Part shown: piece after piece, positions 42,977 to 51,902 of the stretch
Position numbering within the stretch: position 1 is the first letter of the stretch
How the letters are laid out: the number at the start of each line of letters is the position of its first letter
Assembly (NCBI RefSeq): GCF_010868145.1
Contig: NZ_JAAGUY010000010.1
Location: 86,212-150,211 of the forward strand
Source of the DNA: Nocardia cyriacigeorgica
Lineage (GTDB): Bacteria > Actinomycetota > Actinomycetes > Mycobacteriales > Mycobacteriaceae
Length of the DNA: 64,000 nt
Reading direction: 5' to 3'
The notes under the pieces: generated by a model
What the model was told of the DNA's origin: nothing
Database searches by the model: none
What the model saw: only the letters and a program-made list of their open reading frames with translations
Program-made: the position numbers and the translations under genes

Positions 42977-43042
42977 GTCAAGTTTTGAGTCCCATTCCGT
43001 CAAGTTTTTGGGCAAACCCGACGCTACTGTGACTGCAGTCAC
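42977..43042 (+). promoter_or_regulatory. AraC-type promoter module, copy 2
   Basis: GTCAA at 42977 and 42999 (22-bp period), then CGCTACTGTGACTGC and the perfect 14-bp palindrome GTGACTGCAGTCAC at 43029-43042. Spacing is identical to copy 1 at 41413-41478, and GTCAAGT-N-TT and GTCCC between the boxes are also conserved. It lies between the divergent AraC gene and the ABC permease gene and may serve both. Confidence 0.75.
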
Positions 43043-43212
43043 TCACCTCTCCGGGGGTCGATTGCTGCCGACGGAGGTGAGTGCGCAGGTCGAGTGCACT
43101 GGCCCGAAGCCGTGTCCTCGGCCGGCATTCCATTTCCGTGAACGGCCCCGATCGACGATCGCCGCAGTGAACGCGGAGGCCTCGAGTTGTCCGCAGATGC
43201 AAGGAAATACAT

Positions 43213-44133
43213 ATGAGTCATCAACGAATTCGGGCGCGCAATGCGATTGCCCTGCGCGCCGCATTCGGCATCACACGCGGTGTCCCCGCCACCACATCGG
43301 GGGCAGGCAAGAGTGCGGTGGGCCCTGGGAAGAAGGTTGTTGTCGGGGCAACTGGTGCGAGGGCCAAACTGTCCGGGTTCCCGCTGTTGGCGGTGCAGCT
43401 TCTGCTGCTGGCCGCATTGCTGGGGCTGTGGCAGCTGAGCTACGACTACAGCGGCAGCGACAAGCTGGTGATCTCGAACCCGCAGCTGGTGTGGGAGGCC
43501 TTCCTCACCTGGCAGGAGAAAGGCACCTTCTGGCCAGACCTGTGGTCGACCGTTTCGGCGGCGTTGATAGCGCTGGTCGCCAGTGCGGTGATCGGCATCG
43601 CCGTCGGCATCGGGCTGGCGCTGGCCCCGAGTGTGGAGGCGGTGGTCTCTCCATTCCTGGATGCGATCAATGCCATGCCCCGCATCGCGTTGGCCCCGGT
43701 GTTCGTCATCTACTTCGGTATCGGATCGACCTCGAAGATCGTGCTGGCATTCACGCTGGTGGTATTCATCATCACGATCAACACCCGGGCGGGCGTCGCC
43801 AGCGCTGATGCGGAACTACTGCGGCTGTCGGTGGTACTGGGCGCAAATAAATGGCAGCGCTTCTACAAGGTGTTGCTTCCGGTGGCGGTGCCCTCGATCT
43901 TCGCCGGCCTGCGACTCGGCCTGATCTACTCGCTGCTCGGTGTGGTCGGCGCGGAGTTGATCGCGTCCACGGCCGGCCTCGGTCAGCAGATATCCGCATC
44001 CTCGGCGGCGTTCGATCTGGGCACCGTGTACGCGGCGCTGATCGTGCTCGCGATTATCGCGGCGGCGTTCAATGCGCTGTCGGGCCGGGTAGAGAAGACG
44101 ATCCTCCGTTGGCAACCCCCTCAGGACGCATGA
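43213..44133 (+). CDS. ABC importer permease, SsuC/TauC type
   Basis: 306 aa, AAGGA upstream. About 55 cytoplasmic residues precede six helices. The ATPase-docking loop is RLSVVLGANKWQRFYKVLLP then VAVPSIFAGLRLGLIYSLLG, matching the EAA motif of nitrate/sulfonate/pyrimidine-precursor importers. It forms a dimer with the ATPase of the next gene, which overlaps by ATGA. Promoter copy 2 lies directly upstream. The substrate is probably a small organic anion or zwitterion. Confidence 0.9.
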   Translation: MSHQRIRARNAIALRAAFGITRGVPATTSGAGKSAVGPGKKVVVGATGARAKLSGFPLLAVQLLLLAALLGLWQLSYDYSGSDKLVISNPQLVWEAFLTWQEKGTFWPDLWSTVSAALIALVASAVIGIAVGIGLALAPSVEAVVSPFLDAINAMPRIALAPVFVIYFGIGSTSKIVLAFTLVVFIITINTRAGVASADAELLRLSVVLGANKWQRFYKVLLPVAVPSIFAGLRLGLIYSLLGVVGAELIASTAGLGQQISASSAAFDLGTVYAALIVLAIIAAAFNALSGRVEKTILRWQPPQDA

Positions 44134-44936
44134 TGACGCACTTGGACGTAACAGCAGTGGGCGCCGTCGGCGCCGATGCGATCGAGGATCCCGCTTTCGA
44201 GATCCGTTCCGCGACATTGGACTACACCCCAGCCGGGGCCACCTCGTTCTCCGGTGTGCGGGATCTTTCGATCACCGGCAGGCGTGGCGAATTGCTGGTG
44301 CTGGTCGGGCACAGCGGCTGCGGCAAGACCACGGCGCTGAACCTGATGGGAGGACTGATTCACCCAGCCGCAGGATCGGTCTTGGTGCTCGGAACCAGCC
44401 CAGCGCAGGCGCGCTCGCGGATGGGCTACATGTTCGCTCGTGATGCCCTGTACCCATGGCGCACCGCCCGTCGCAACGTCGAGTTGGGAATGGAGATCGC
44501 CCACATCGGCAAGGTGGAGCGGCGTGAACGGGCCATGGATATGTTGCGCAGGGTCGGTCTCGAGGCGGCGGCTGATCGCTATCCCTGGCAGCTGTCACAG
44601 GGCATGCGCCAGCGGGTCGCTTTGGCCAGGACCTGGGTCATGAAACCGGCCCTGATCTTGATGGACGAGCCGTTCTCCGCGCTCGATGCGCAGACCCGTG
44701 ACGTCGTGCGCGAAGAGTTTCTCAACGTGTGGAGTGAGGAACGGCAGACGGTGGTGTTCGTGACCCACGATCTGAACGAGGCGCTGCTGATCGCCGACCG
44801 CATCGTCGCGATGCGCGAAGGCCGGGTCGTCATCGATATGTCCGTCGACCTCGACCGGCCCCGCAACGCTCTCGAGAGCTCCGCCGAGTACCGGGACATG
44901 CTCGTCGAACTCCGCGAGGCACTCAACCAGCACTGA
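44130..44936 (+). CDS. ABC importer ATPase, SsuB/TauB type
   Basis: 268 aa from the first of two adjacent ATGs, overlapping the permease stop. Walker A GHSGCGKTT, Q-loop region GYMFARDALYPWRTARRNVE, signature LSQGMRQRVALART, Walker B LILMDEPFSALD and H-loop VFVTHDLNEALLIADRI are present. The D-loop and fold match SsuB/TauB ATPases. It powers uptake together with the permease and the lipoprotein at 45099. In the signature, LSQGM replaces the usual LSGGM, a minor variant. Confidence 0.92.
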   Translation: MMTHLDVTAVGAVGADAIEDPAFEIRSATLDYTPAGATSFSGVRDLSITGRRGELLVLVGHSGCGKTTALNLMGGLIHPAAGSVLVLGTSPAQARSRMGYMFARDALYPWRTARRNVELGMEIAHIGKVERRERAMDMLRRVGLEAAADRYPWQLSQGMRQRVALARTWVMKPALILMDEPFSALDAQTRDVVREEFLNVWSEERQTVVFVTHDLNEALLIADRIVAMREGRVVIDMSVDLDRPRNALESSAEYRDMLVELREALNQH

Positions 44937-45098
44937 CCTCTCCACGCGCACACCCTGGACGACGACGGCCGGCCTCGATGATGGGTCGGCTTCTCCACAG
45001 TCGTCGTGCGGTGCCGCGTACTGGCCTCCCGTGTGCCCGGTAGTGCTGCACCGAAAACCCATGCCCCTTCCACCGATTCAGCCCGATAAGGATTTCAG

Positions 45099-46121
45099 AT
45101 GACGCTGCGTACACATTTTTCGAAGACCGTTGTGATTGCGATGACCACCGCCGGGACAATTGTTCTGGGGGCGTGCGGTGGAAGTAGCAGCGCCGCCGAC
45201 GGGTCGGTGATGAAGGTGGGGATCACCCAGGGGGTGCCGGGCGACCTGATGGCGGTCATCGCCGAGAGCGAAGGACTATTCGACCAGCGGGGCGTAGATG
45301 TGGAGCTGATGCCGCCCTCGTTGACCACCGCCCAGTCCGCGGCGGTGATATCCAATGACCTCACGGTCGGCACCATGGTGCCCGGCACGATGTGGCCGGC
45401 GATCGACAAAGGTGCGTGTGTGAAGGCATTGGGCTCCACCCTGGGTAACACCCTCGAGGTCATCATGCGGCCGGGTACACAGATCACGGGTGACACCACC
45501 GATCCCAACACCACGATGCAGAACCTCGAAGGTAAGACCATCGGCGTCACCTCTCGAGGTTCCGGTATGGAGCTGTGGATCACCGAGATGCTGAACCAGG
45601 CGGGGATGGATCCGGCGACGGACGTCACCTTCGTGGCGGTCGGTGCGCCGGCCACCGCGATTCAGGCGTTCAAGGCGGGGCAGATCGATGCGATGTATTA
45701 CGGCCCCACGATGGAGGAGCAATTGCCTCCTTCGGAGGTCACGCGGGTGACCGATATCGTCGGCCGCGACGGCAACGCGCTGTCCCCGCTGGTCCAGGGT
45801 TACCCGACCGCGACGTGCGAGACCATCGAGAATCGCCCGAACGACGTACTGAACTACTGCAAGGCCATGTGGGATGCCTACGACTTCTCGCAGGATCCTA
45901 AGAACGCTGCGACGGTGGCCCAACTCCTGGCGGGGCTCGTCGGAGTCTCGCCCGCGGCCGCGCCCGCGCTGTGGGAGTCGGTCCAGAATGCCTACCTTCC
46001 CCCCGCTATCACCGAGACCTCATGGAAGGAGCAGGCTCCCTTCGCGGGCTCACCGACTCCCGAGGTGCCGGACTATGCCGGCGCGGTGTACGAGCCCTGT
46101 GCGGGCGGCGATCCTCGATAG
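45099..46121 (+). CDS. ABC substrate-binding lipoprotein, NMT1/SsuA-like
   Basis: 340 aa. Signal peptide with lipobox IVLGAC (Cys near residue 26) anchors it outside the membrane. The periplasmic-binding fold of the NMT1/SsuA type shows MKVGITQGVPGDLMAVIAES, EGLFDQRGVDVELMPPSL and TIGVTSRGSGMELWITEML. It delivers the substrate to the permease encoded upstream. The 162-bp gap after the ATPase gene shows no promoter I can support. Its 3' end overlaps the convergent AraC gene by 49 bp. Confidence 0.88.
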   Translation: MTLRTHFSKTVVIAMTTAGTIVLGACGGSSSAADGSVMKVGITQGVPGDLMAVIAESEGLFDQRGVDVELMPPSLTTAQSAAVISNDLTVGTMVPGTMWPAIDKGACVKALGSTLGNTLEVIMRPGTQITGDTTDPNTTMQNLEGKTIGVTSRGSGMELWITEMLNQAGMDPATDVTFVAVGAPATAIQAFKAGQIDAMYYGPTMEEQLPPSEVTRVTDIVGRDGNALSPLVQGYPTATCETIENRPNDVLNYCKAMWDAYDFSQDPKNAATVAQLLAGLVGVSPAAAPALWESVQNAYLPPAITETSWKEQAPFAGSPTPEVPDYAGAVYEPCAGGDPR

Positions 46122-47131
46122 TCTTCGAGGGCTGTGGCGCGGGCGGTGCGCCATTGGCTCGGGCTGTGGCCGAAGCGGGTGCGGAACCATCGAGAGAAAT
46201 TGCCGGGCGAGGAGAAGGCGAGAAGCTCGGAGATCTCGGTCAGGCTGTGACGGCGACTGGCGACCATGTGCTGGGCGAGTTCGGCTCGGGTGGAATCGAC
46301 CAGGGAAGTGAAGGTTTCGCCCTCGGCGGCGAGGCGGCGGTGGATGGTGCGGCGGTCGACGCCGAGGCTCCGTGCGATCTGGTCGGCCGAACATCGTCCG
46401 GTCGGCAGGAGCAGCTCGATCAGTTCCCGGACGCGGTCCACGGTCGTGGCGGTCGAGGTGGCCCGTGGCGCGTCGAAGATCTGCTGCGCGTACGTGCGCA
46501 ACTGGGGATCCGACATGGCGTTGGGCGCGTCGAGATCGGTGGTGTAAGTGAGGATTCCATTGAAGTCCTGATCGAAACTGATATGGGGCCCGAGGATGCG
46601 ATTATGGGTGGTGAGGTCGCGGGGGGCCGGGTGGGCGAAGCGGACTTCGAGGGGTTGCCAGGCGGTGCCGAGGAATCCGCGCATGAGTCCGTGCAAGATG
46701 CCGACCGCCAATTCGATGGCCTGCCGGGTGTCACCCGGCCCGCCGAGATCGAGGCTCAGCCGGATGGTGGCGATGGCGTTGTGTTCGGTGAGCCGGGTGT
46801 GCAGCGCCTCGTTGAACATGTGCTCATAGCGGGACATGGTCCGCAGTGCGCTGCGGACGTCGGGTTCCTCGCGGATCACCATGCTGAGCGGGCCGAGATT
46901 GGCCAAGCGGCGACGTTCGGCCAGGCGCAGGCCGATGTCCTCACGTCCGGAGCTGATCGCGCAGCGCTCGAGTAGATCCGCCACAGCGGCGGCGGGAACC
47001 CAGCGGTCCTGCACGCTCAGACCGGCGGGGTCCAACCCGCTTGCGCGGATGAGGGCGACCGAGTCCAGCCCCAGCGAGCGTCCTAGCTCGACGAATCCGT
47101 GTACCGCCGCGTAGCGGGCGAGTGGCTTCAC
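46073..47131 (-). CDS. AraC family regulator 2 of the catabolic cluster
   Basis: 352 aa from the GTG at 47131 with GGAG five bases upstream; the much longer frame above it is antisense to the next gene. PF12625 N-terminal domain (AVHGFVELGRSLGLDSVALI, LANLGPLSMVIREEPDVRSA) and AraC HTH (ADQIARSLGVDRRTIHRRLA, LTEISELLAFSSPGNFSRWF then RTRFGHSPSQW). Paralogue of 41948-42955. It is divergent from the enzyme genes starting at 47408 and probably controls them, splitting the cluster into two regulated halves. Confidence 0.88.
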   Translation of the reverse strand: MKPLARYAAVHGFVELGRSLGLDSVALIRASGLDPAGLSVQDRWVPAAAVADLLERCAISSGREDIGLRLAERRRLANLGPLSMVIREEPDVRSALRTMSRYEHMFNEALHTRLTEHNAIATIRLSLDLGGPGDTRQAIELAVGILHGLMRGFLGTAWQPLEVRFAHPAPRDLTTHNRILGPHISFDQDFNGILTYTTDLDAPNAMSDPQLRTYAQQIFDAPRATSTATTVDRVRELIELLLPTGRCSADQIARSLGVDRRTIHRRLAAEGETFTSLVDSTRAELAQHMVASRRHSLTEISELLAFSSPGNFSRWFRTRFGHSPSQWRTARATALEDYRGSPPAQGSYTAPA

Positions 47132-47407
47132 ACTATCTCCTGTCCCGAAATGAACAGCATCTCGTCCCTTGAGGATAAGCATGGGCTGGTGATCCGGATT
47201 ACAGTGGGTCCCATCACAGCGATGGTGATCAGTGGTCAGGGACATCGCGATCGGTGAGCGCACCCGACGTGACCTTCCGCTGACAGCACGCGATCGACGG
47301 TCCGCCCAGTGGATGCCGCAGCACGCGGCGACATATCCGGACACCCATGCGTCGAATACAACTGTCGATCCACTGGAGAGTGCGATCGACCGAGGAGGAG
47401 ATCTGTT

Positions 47408-48382
47408 GTGGCACAAGCTGTTCGCTTCTACGAAACCGGCGCCCCCGATGTTCTGCGCTTGGAGGATGTCGAGGTGGGCGACCCGGGGCCCGGCGAAGTG
47501 CGAGTGCGGCACGAGGCCGTCGGGCTGAACTTCGCCGATACCTACTTCCGCAGCGGCCTGTATCCGGCCGCGTTGCCCGCAGGCATGGGCGTCGAAGCTG
47601 CCGGCGTGATCGAGGCGGTCGGCTCGGGTGTCGTCGGGTTCGAGGCGGGTGACCGGGTGACCTATACCGGTAGCCCGCTTGGTGCCTACAGCACCGAACG
47701 GGTGATACCGGCCGAGCATCTGATCGCGTTGCCGGACGGGATCGGATTCGACACGGCCGCGTCGATGACGATGCGTGGACTGACCACTGCCTACCTGCTG
47801 CGCCGCATCCATCCGCTGCGCGCGGGACAGACAGTCCTGCTCCACGCCGCTGCCGGTGGGGTCGGGTTGATCTTCCTGCAGTGGGCGAAGCTCCTTGGCA
47901 TCACCGTGATCGGCACGGTCTCGAGCGAGGAGAAGGCCGAGATCGCCCGCGCCAACGGTTGCGATCACGTGGTGATCTACACCCGCGAGGACGTCGCCGC
48001 ACGGGTACGTGAGATCACCGATGGCGCAGGCGTGCCGGTCGTCTACGACAGCATCGGAAAGACCACCTTCGACACGTCGTTGGATTCGCTGTCGCGACGC
48101 GGACTGCTGGTCTGCTTCGGCACCGCCTCCGGGCCGACTCCGCCCATCAACGCGATGCAACTGGCGGTCAAGGGCTCGTTGTTCGTCACCCGCCCCGCCC
48201 TCGCCGACTACATCGCCGATCCCGTGGAGCGAGCCGAGTTGGCCGGCGAGCTCTTCTCACATGTCGAGGCCGGTCGCATCCGGATAGGGATCAACCAGCG
48301 CTACAAGCTTTCCGATGCGGTGCAGGCCCACCGCGACATGGAGTCGGGCCGCAGCGTCGGTTCGTCGGTCTTCACGCTCTGA
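47408..48382 (+). CDS. Quinone oxidoreductase-like NADPH reductase (QOR, zinc-free MDR)
   Basis: 324 aa from a GTG with GGAGGAG upstream, close to the length of E. coli QorA. MDR-fold motifs are GPGEVRVRHEAVGLNFADTY, AGVIEAVGSGVVGFEAGDRV and LLHAAAGGVGLIFLQWAKLL; no zinc ligands, as in QOR. It reduces a quinone or an alpha,beta-unsaturated carbonyl with NADPH. It opens the enzyme run of the cluster. The 276-bp region upstream holds long inverted repeats but no copy of the GTCAA module. Confidence 0.88.
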   Translation: MAQAVRFYETGAPDVLRLEDVEVGDPGPGEVRVRHEAVGLNFADTYFRSGLYPAALPAGMGVEAAGVIEAVGSGVVGFEAGDRVTYTGSPLGAYSTERVIPAEHLIALPDGIGFDTAASMTMRGLTTAYLLRRIHPLRAGQTVLLHAAAGGVGLIFLQWAKLLGITVIGTVSSEEKAEIARANGCDHVVIYTREDVAARVREITDGAGVPVVYDSIGKTTFDTSLDSLSRRGLLVCFGTASGPTPPINAMQLAVKGSLFVTRPALADYIADPVERAELAGELFSHVEAGRIRIGINQRYKLSDAVQAHRDMESGRSVGSSVFTL

Positions 48383-48409
48383 TGCCGGATCCACACCTGG
48401 AGGACAACG

Positions 48410-49303
48410 ATGACAACCTTTGCCCCATCCCATGATTCGATGTCGTGCGGCACGATCACCGCCACGCCACTGACCTGTTCGATCGGCGCCGAACTGGTCG
48501 ATGCCGACCTCGCGCGGATCGCTCATAACGATGCACTCTTCGCCGAGCTGCGCGCCCTGCTGCTCCGGTACAAGGTGCTGTTCGTGCGCGACCAGGACAT
48601 CAGTCGCGCCGATCACGTCGCGCTGGCGCGGCGGTTCGGTCCGCTGGAAGATCACCCGGTGCTGGGCAGCGACCCGGACAATCCGGGACTCGTGCGCATC
48701 TACAAGGACCTCGACAGCCCCCCAGAGCATTACGAGAACGCCTTCCACTGTGACGCGACCTGGCGGGTGAATCCGCCGATGGGTTCGGTCCTGCGCTGTG
48801 TGGAGTCACCGCCGGTCGGCGGGGACACCATCTGGGTGAACATGGTCGAGGCATACCGGCGCCTACCCGAGCGGGTGAAAGAGCAGATCGAAGGACTGCG
48901 GGCCCGCCACAGCATCGAGGCCAGCTTCGGCGCGGTGATGTCGGACGAGAAGCGCCACGATCTCGCGCAGCGTTTCCCCGACGCCGAGCACCCGGTGGTA
49001 CGCACTCATCCCGAAACCGGTGAGCGGATCCTGTTCGTCAATTCCTTTACCACCCATCTGGTCAACTACCACACTCCGGACAACGTGCGATTCGGCGCAG
49101 ACTACGCGCCAGGGGCCGCCGAGTTGCTGCACTACCTGATGCGACAGGCCGCTGTTCCGGAATACCAGGTGCGCTGGCGGTGGACGAAGAACAGCTTCGC
49201 GATCTGGGACAACCGGTCCACCCAGCACTACGCGGTTCAGGACTACTGGCCTGCGGTCCGAAAGATGGAACGCGCGGGCATCGTCGGCGACAAGCCGTTC
49301 TGA
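48410..49303 (+). CDS. TauD/TfdA-type Fe(II)/2-oxoglutarate dioxygenase
   Basis: 297 aa. Iron ligands are His113 and Asp115 in FHCDATW and His273 in STQHYAV, with the 2-oxoglutarate-binding Arg a few residues later. The opening SIGAELVDADLARI and VLFVRDQDISRADHVALARR are typical TauD features. It hydroxylates a C-H bond next to a leaving or charged group; known members act on taurine, 2,4-D and gamma-butyrobetaine. The import system and the BKACE gene downstream suggest a small anionic or zwitterionic substrate. Exact substrate unknown. Confidence 0.9.
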   Translation: MTTFAPSHDSMSCGTITATPLTCSIGAELVDADLARIAHNDALFAELRALLLRYKVLFVRDQDISRADHVALARRFGPLEDHPVLGSDPDNPGLVRIYKDLDSPPEHYENAFHCDATWRVNPPMGSVLRCVESPPVGGDTIWVNMVEAYRRLPERVKEQIEGLRARHSIEASFGAVMSDEKRHDLAQRFPDAEHPVVRTHPETGERILFVNSFTTHLVNYHTPDNVRFGADYAPGAAELLHYLMRQAAVPEYQVRWRWTKNSFAIWDNRSTQHYAVQDYWPAVRKMERAGIVGDKPF

Positions 49304-49348
49304 GAATTCCTCACTTTCACGAAATTTCGATACCGATCGGAGAAAACC

Positions 49349-50401
49349 ATGCATTTCCACGACGATGCGCTGTTCCCGGAGAACCAGGACAAACTGGTCA
49401 TCACTTGTGCGCCGTACGGCCCCGAGTGGGAGCCCGACGACTTCCGCGAGGATCTGCCGCTGACCATGGAGGAGCATGTGCAGCAGGCGGTGGACTGCTA
49501 TGAGGCCGGCGCCTCCGTGCTGCACATCCACGTCCGTGAACTCGATGGCAAGGGGTCCAAGCGGCTGTCGAAGTTCAACGAGCTGCTCGCCGGGTTGCGC
49601 GAGGCGGTGCCGGATATGATCCTGCAGGTCGGTGGGTCGATTTCGTTCGCCCCCGAAGGTGAAGGGGCCGACGCGAAGTGGCTCTCTGATGACACCCGGC
49701 ATATGCTCGCCGAGCTGGACCCGAAGCCGGACCAGGTGACCATCGCGATCAACACCAGTCAGATGAACATCATCGAGCTGATGACCGAGGACGACATCGC
49801 GGGTACGTCGATCCAGCGCCCCGAGCTCTACGACACCTACCGCGAAATGACCGTGCCCGCCGGCCCGGCGTGGGTCGAGGAACACCTGCGGCGGCTGACC
49901 GCCAACGGCATCCAGCCGCATTTCCAGCTCTCCAGCATCCCGCAGCTCGAGACAGTCGAGCGGCTGATCCGGCGCGGTAAGTACATGGGTCCGTTCAACG
50001 TGACCTGGGTGGGTATCGGCGGCGGGTTCGACGGTCCCAATCCGTACAACATCATGAACTTCATTCAGCGGGTGCCCGATGGTGCGTGTCTGACCCTGGA
50101 GACGTTGATGCGCAGCGTGCTTCCGGTGAACGCCATGGCGATCGCATTCGGTCTGCACGCCCGCTGCGGAAACGAGGACACCCTGTGGGGCCGTAAGGGC
50201 GAGAAGATGAAGTCGGCGGACCAGGTGAGGCAGCTGGTCCGGATCGCCGAAGAGCTGGGCCGTGGTGTCGCAGACGGCAAGGAAGCCCGCGACATCTACC
50301 GGATCGGCGAACAGTACGCGAGCGTCGATGAGACCCTCGCCAAGCTCGGCTACGCGCCCAACCGCAAGCCCGGCCAGGTCGGTTTCACCCAGCACGCCTG
50401 A
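49349..50401 (+). CDS. Beta-keto acid cleavage enzyme (BKACE, Kce-like)
   Basis: 350 aa, PF05853. BKACE enzymes react a beta-keto acid with acetyl-CoA to give acetoacetate and a new acyl-CoA. The zinc ligands His59 and His61 are in LHIHVRE near the end of strand 2; LVITCAPYGPEWEPDD opens the barrel and HARCGNEDTLWGRKGEKMKS carries the conserved late Glu. The length is a little over the usual ~300, due to an insert around residues 110-160. Acetoacetate made here can be activated by the CoA-transferase at 52493-53915. Confidence 0.88.
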   Translation: MHFHDDALFPENQDKLVITCAPYGPEWEPDDFREDLPLTMEEHVQQAVDCYEAGASVLHIHVRELDGKGSKRLSKFNELLAGLREAVPDMILQVGGSISFAPEGEGADAKWLSDDTRHMLAELDPKPDQVTIAINTSQMNIIELMTEDDIAGTSIQRPELYDTYREMTVPAGPAWVEEHLRRLTANGIQPHFQLSSIPQLETVERLIRRGKYMGPFNVTWVGIGGGFDGPNPYNIMNFIQRVPDGACLTLETLMRSVLPVNAMAIAFGLHARCGNEDTLWGRKGEKMKSADQVRQLVRIAEELGRGVADGKEARDIYRIGEQYASVDETLAKLGYAPNRKPGQVGFTQHA

Positions 50402-50540
50402 GTCACCGAGTCGCCGATAGCAGGCTGGGGAGCACCCTCCCCGCCTACCTCCGGACGTGGCCGCGAGGGCGACGTCTCTGTCCTTATCAGCTCCGGTGCG
50501 TCGCACACCGTCTCGACGCATCGGATTCGTAGGAGCACCA

Positions 50541-51878
50541 ATGGAGTTGCACACTACCGTCGCCGGGGCGGATGACCATATGGTCGCCGCCCCGGTAGAG
50601 GCGGCCCGAGCCCCTCGACCTCGCCGGCGATACCCGTGGGTCGTTTTCCTACTGGCGTTCGGTCTGCTGCTGGCCGACTACATGTCGAGGCAGGTGCTGA
50701 GTGCGGTCTTTCCTTTTCTGAAAACCGAATGGGCGCTGTCGGATTCGCAGTTGGCGTCGCTCACCAGCGTGGTTGCACTCATGGTCGGGATCCTCACCCT
50801 GCCGCTGTCTGTCCTGGCCGACAGGTGGGGAAGGGTGCGCAGCCTGGTGCTGATGGCGGTGCTGTGGAGCGCGGCGACGCTGCTGTGCGCCGTGGCGGCG
50901 AGCTACGAGCAGATGCTGGCCGCCCGCTTCCTCGTCGGCGTCGGCGAGGCCGCCTACGGCAGTGTCGGGATCGCCGTGGTGATCAGTGTGTTCGCCCCTC
51001 GGATGCATGCCGCGCTGAGTGGTGCGTTCATGGCGGGTGGTTCGTTCGGATCTGTCCTCGGCGTCGGCCTGGGCGGCGTCATCGCGGTACACCTCGGATG
51101 GCGCTGGTCATTTGCCGCCATGGCGGTCTTCGGCCTGCTGCTGGCTGCGCTGTTCAGCATGGTCGTGACCGAGGTGAAACTGGCCCGCTATGCCGCCGAT
51201 CAGAACACGGAAGCAGGGCCGAACGTCGAAGGTTTCCGCGCGCCGGTGTCGACGTTGTTCACCAACCCCGCGGTGGTGTGTGCCTATCTGGGCAGTGGCC
51301 TGCAGATCTTCACCGCCGCGGTGTTGCTGTCGTGGATGCCGAGCTTCTTCAACCGCAACTACGATCTGGCCCCGGACCGGGCGGGTGTGGTCGCGTCGGT
51401 GTTCGTGCTGCTCGTCGGCACCGGGATGGTGTGCTGCGGCATGATCACCGACCGAGTCGGCCGCGCCGATATGTCGCGGAAATGGACCGCGGCGATCACG
51501 TTCTGCTGTATCTCACTGGTGTGCCTTGCCGCCGGCTTCAGCCTCGGCACCGGCCCGTTGCAGTTGCTGCTGATCGGTATCGGCGCATTCTTCTCCGGCG
51601 GCTCATCCGGACCGACCGCGGCCATGGTCGCCAACCTGACCCACCCGTCGGTACGTGCATCCGCGTTCGGCACGTTGACGCTGGCCAACAGCCTGCTCGG
51701 GCTCGCTCTGGGTCCGTTCGTCGTCGGCATCCTCGCCGATCGCATCGGATTGGGATCCGCACTGCAGCTGGCGCCGCTGGCCTACCTGGCCGCTATCGCG
51801 GCACTGGTCCTCGGCAAACGGGTCTATCCCGCCGGATTGCGCGCACTCGCCGCTGTCGCACCGGATCCAGCGCACTGA
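50541..51878 (+). CDS. MFS transporter
   Basis: 445 aa from the ATG at 50541 with AGGAG upstream. Twelve helices, with DYMSRQVLSAVFPFLKTEWA in helix 1 and motif A as VLADRWGRVRSLVL; the second half has GMITDRVGRADMSRK. It resembles spinster/aromatic-acid type MFS carriers rather than drug pumps. Lying inside the enzyme run, it probably moves the substrate or an intermediate, as a second route besides the ABC importer. Confidence 0.85.
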   Translation: MELHTTVAGADDHMVAAPVEAARAPRPRRRYPWVVFLLAFGLLLADYMSRQVLSAVFPFLKTEWALSDSQLASLTSVVALMVGILTLPLSVLADRWGRVRSLVLMAVLWSAATLLCAVAASYEQMLAARFLVGVGEAAYGSVGIAVVISVFAPRMHAALSGAFMAGGSFGSVLGVGLGGVIAVHLGWRWSFAAMAVFGLLLAALFSMVVTEVKLARYAADQNTEAGPNVEGFRAPVSTLFTNPAVVCAYLGSGLQIFTAAVLLSWMPSFFNRNYDLAPDRAGVVASVFVLLVGTGMVCCGMITDRVGRADMSRKWTAAITFCCISLVCLAAGFSLGTGPLQLLLIGIGAFFSGGSSGPTAAMVANLTHPSVRASAFGTLTLANSLLGLALGPFVVGILADRIGLGSALQLAPLAYLAAIAALVLGKRVYPAGLRALAAVAPDPAH

Positions 51879-51902
51879 ACTCGAAAGGAACCACCGCACA
51901 CC

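Noticed and set aside
47306..47376. 9-bp inverted repeat CCAGTGGAT ... ATCCACTGG upstream of the QOR-like gene
   Set aside because: The arms are 53 bp apart and the sequence does not match the GTCAA module; an operator claim would be weak.
48863..50554. Long minus-strand open frame (~563 codons) across the dioxygenase and BKACE genes
   Set aside because: Antisense to two genes with intact catalytic motifs; low-complexity composition and no family signal.
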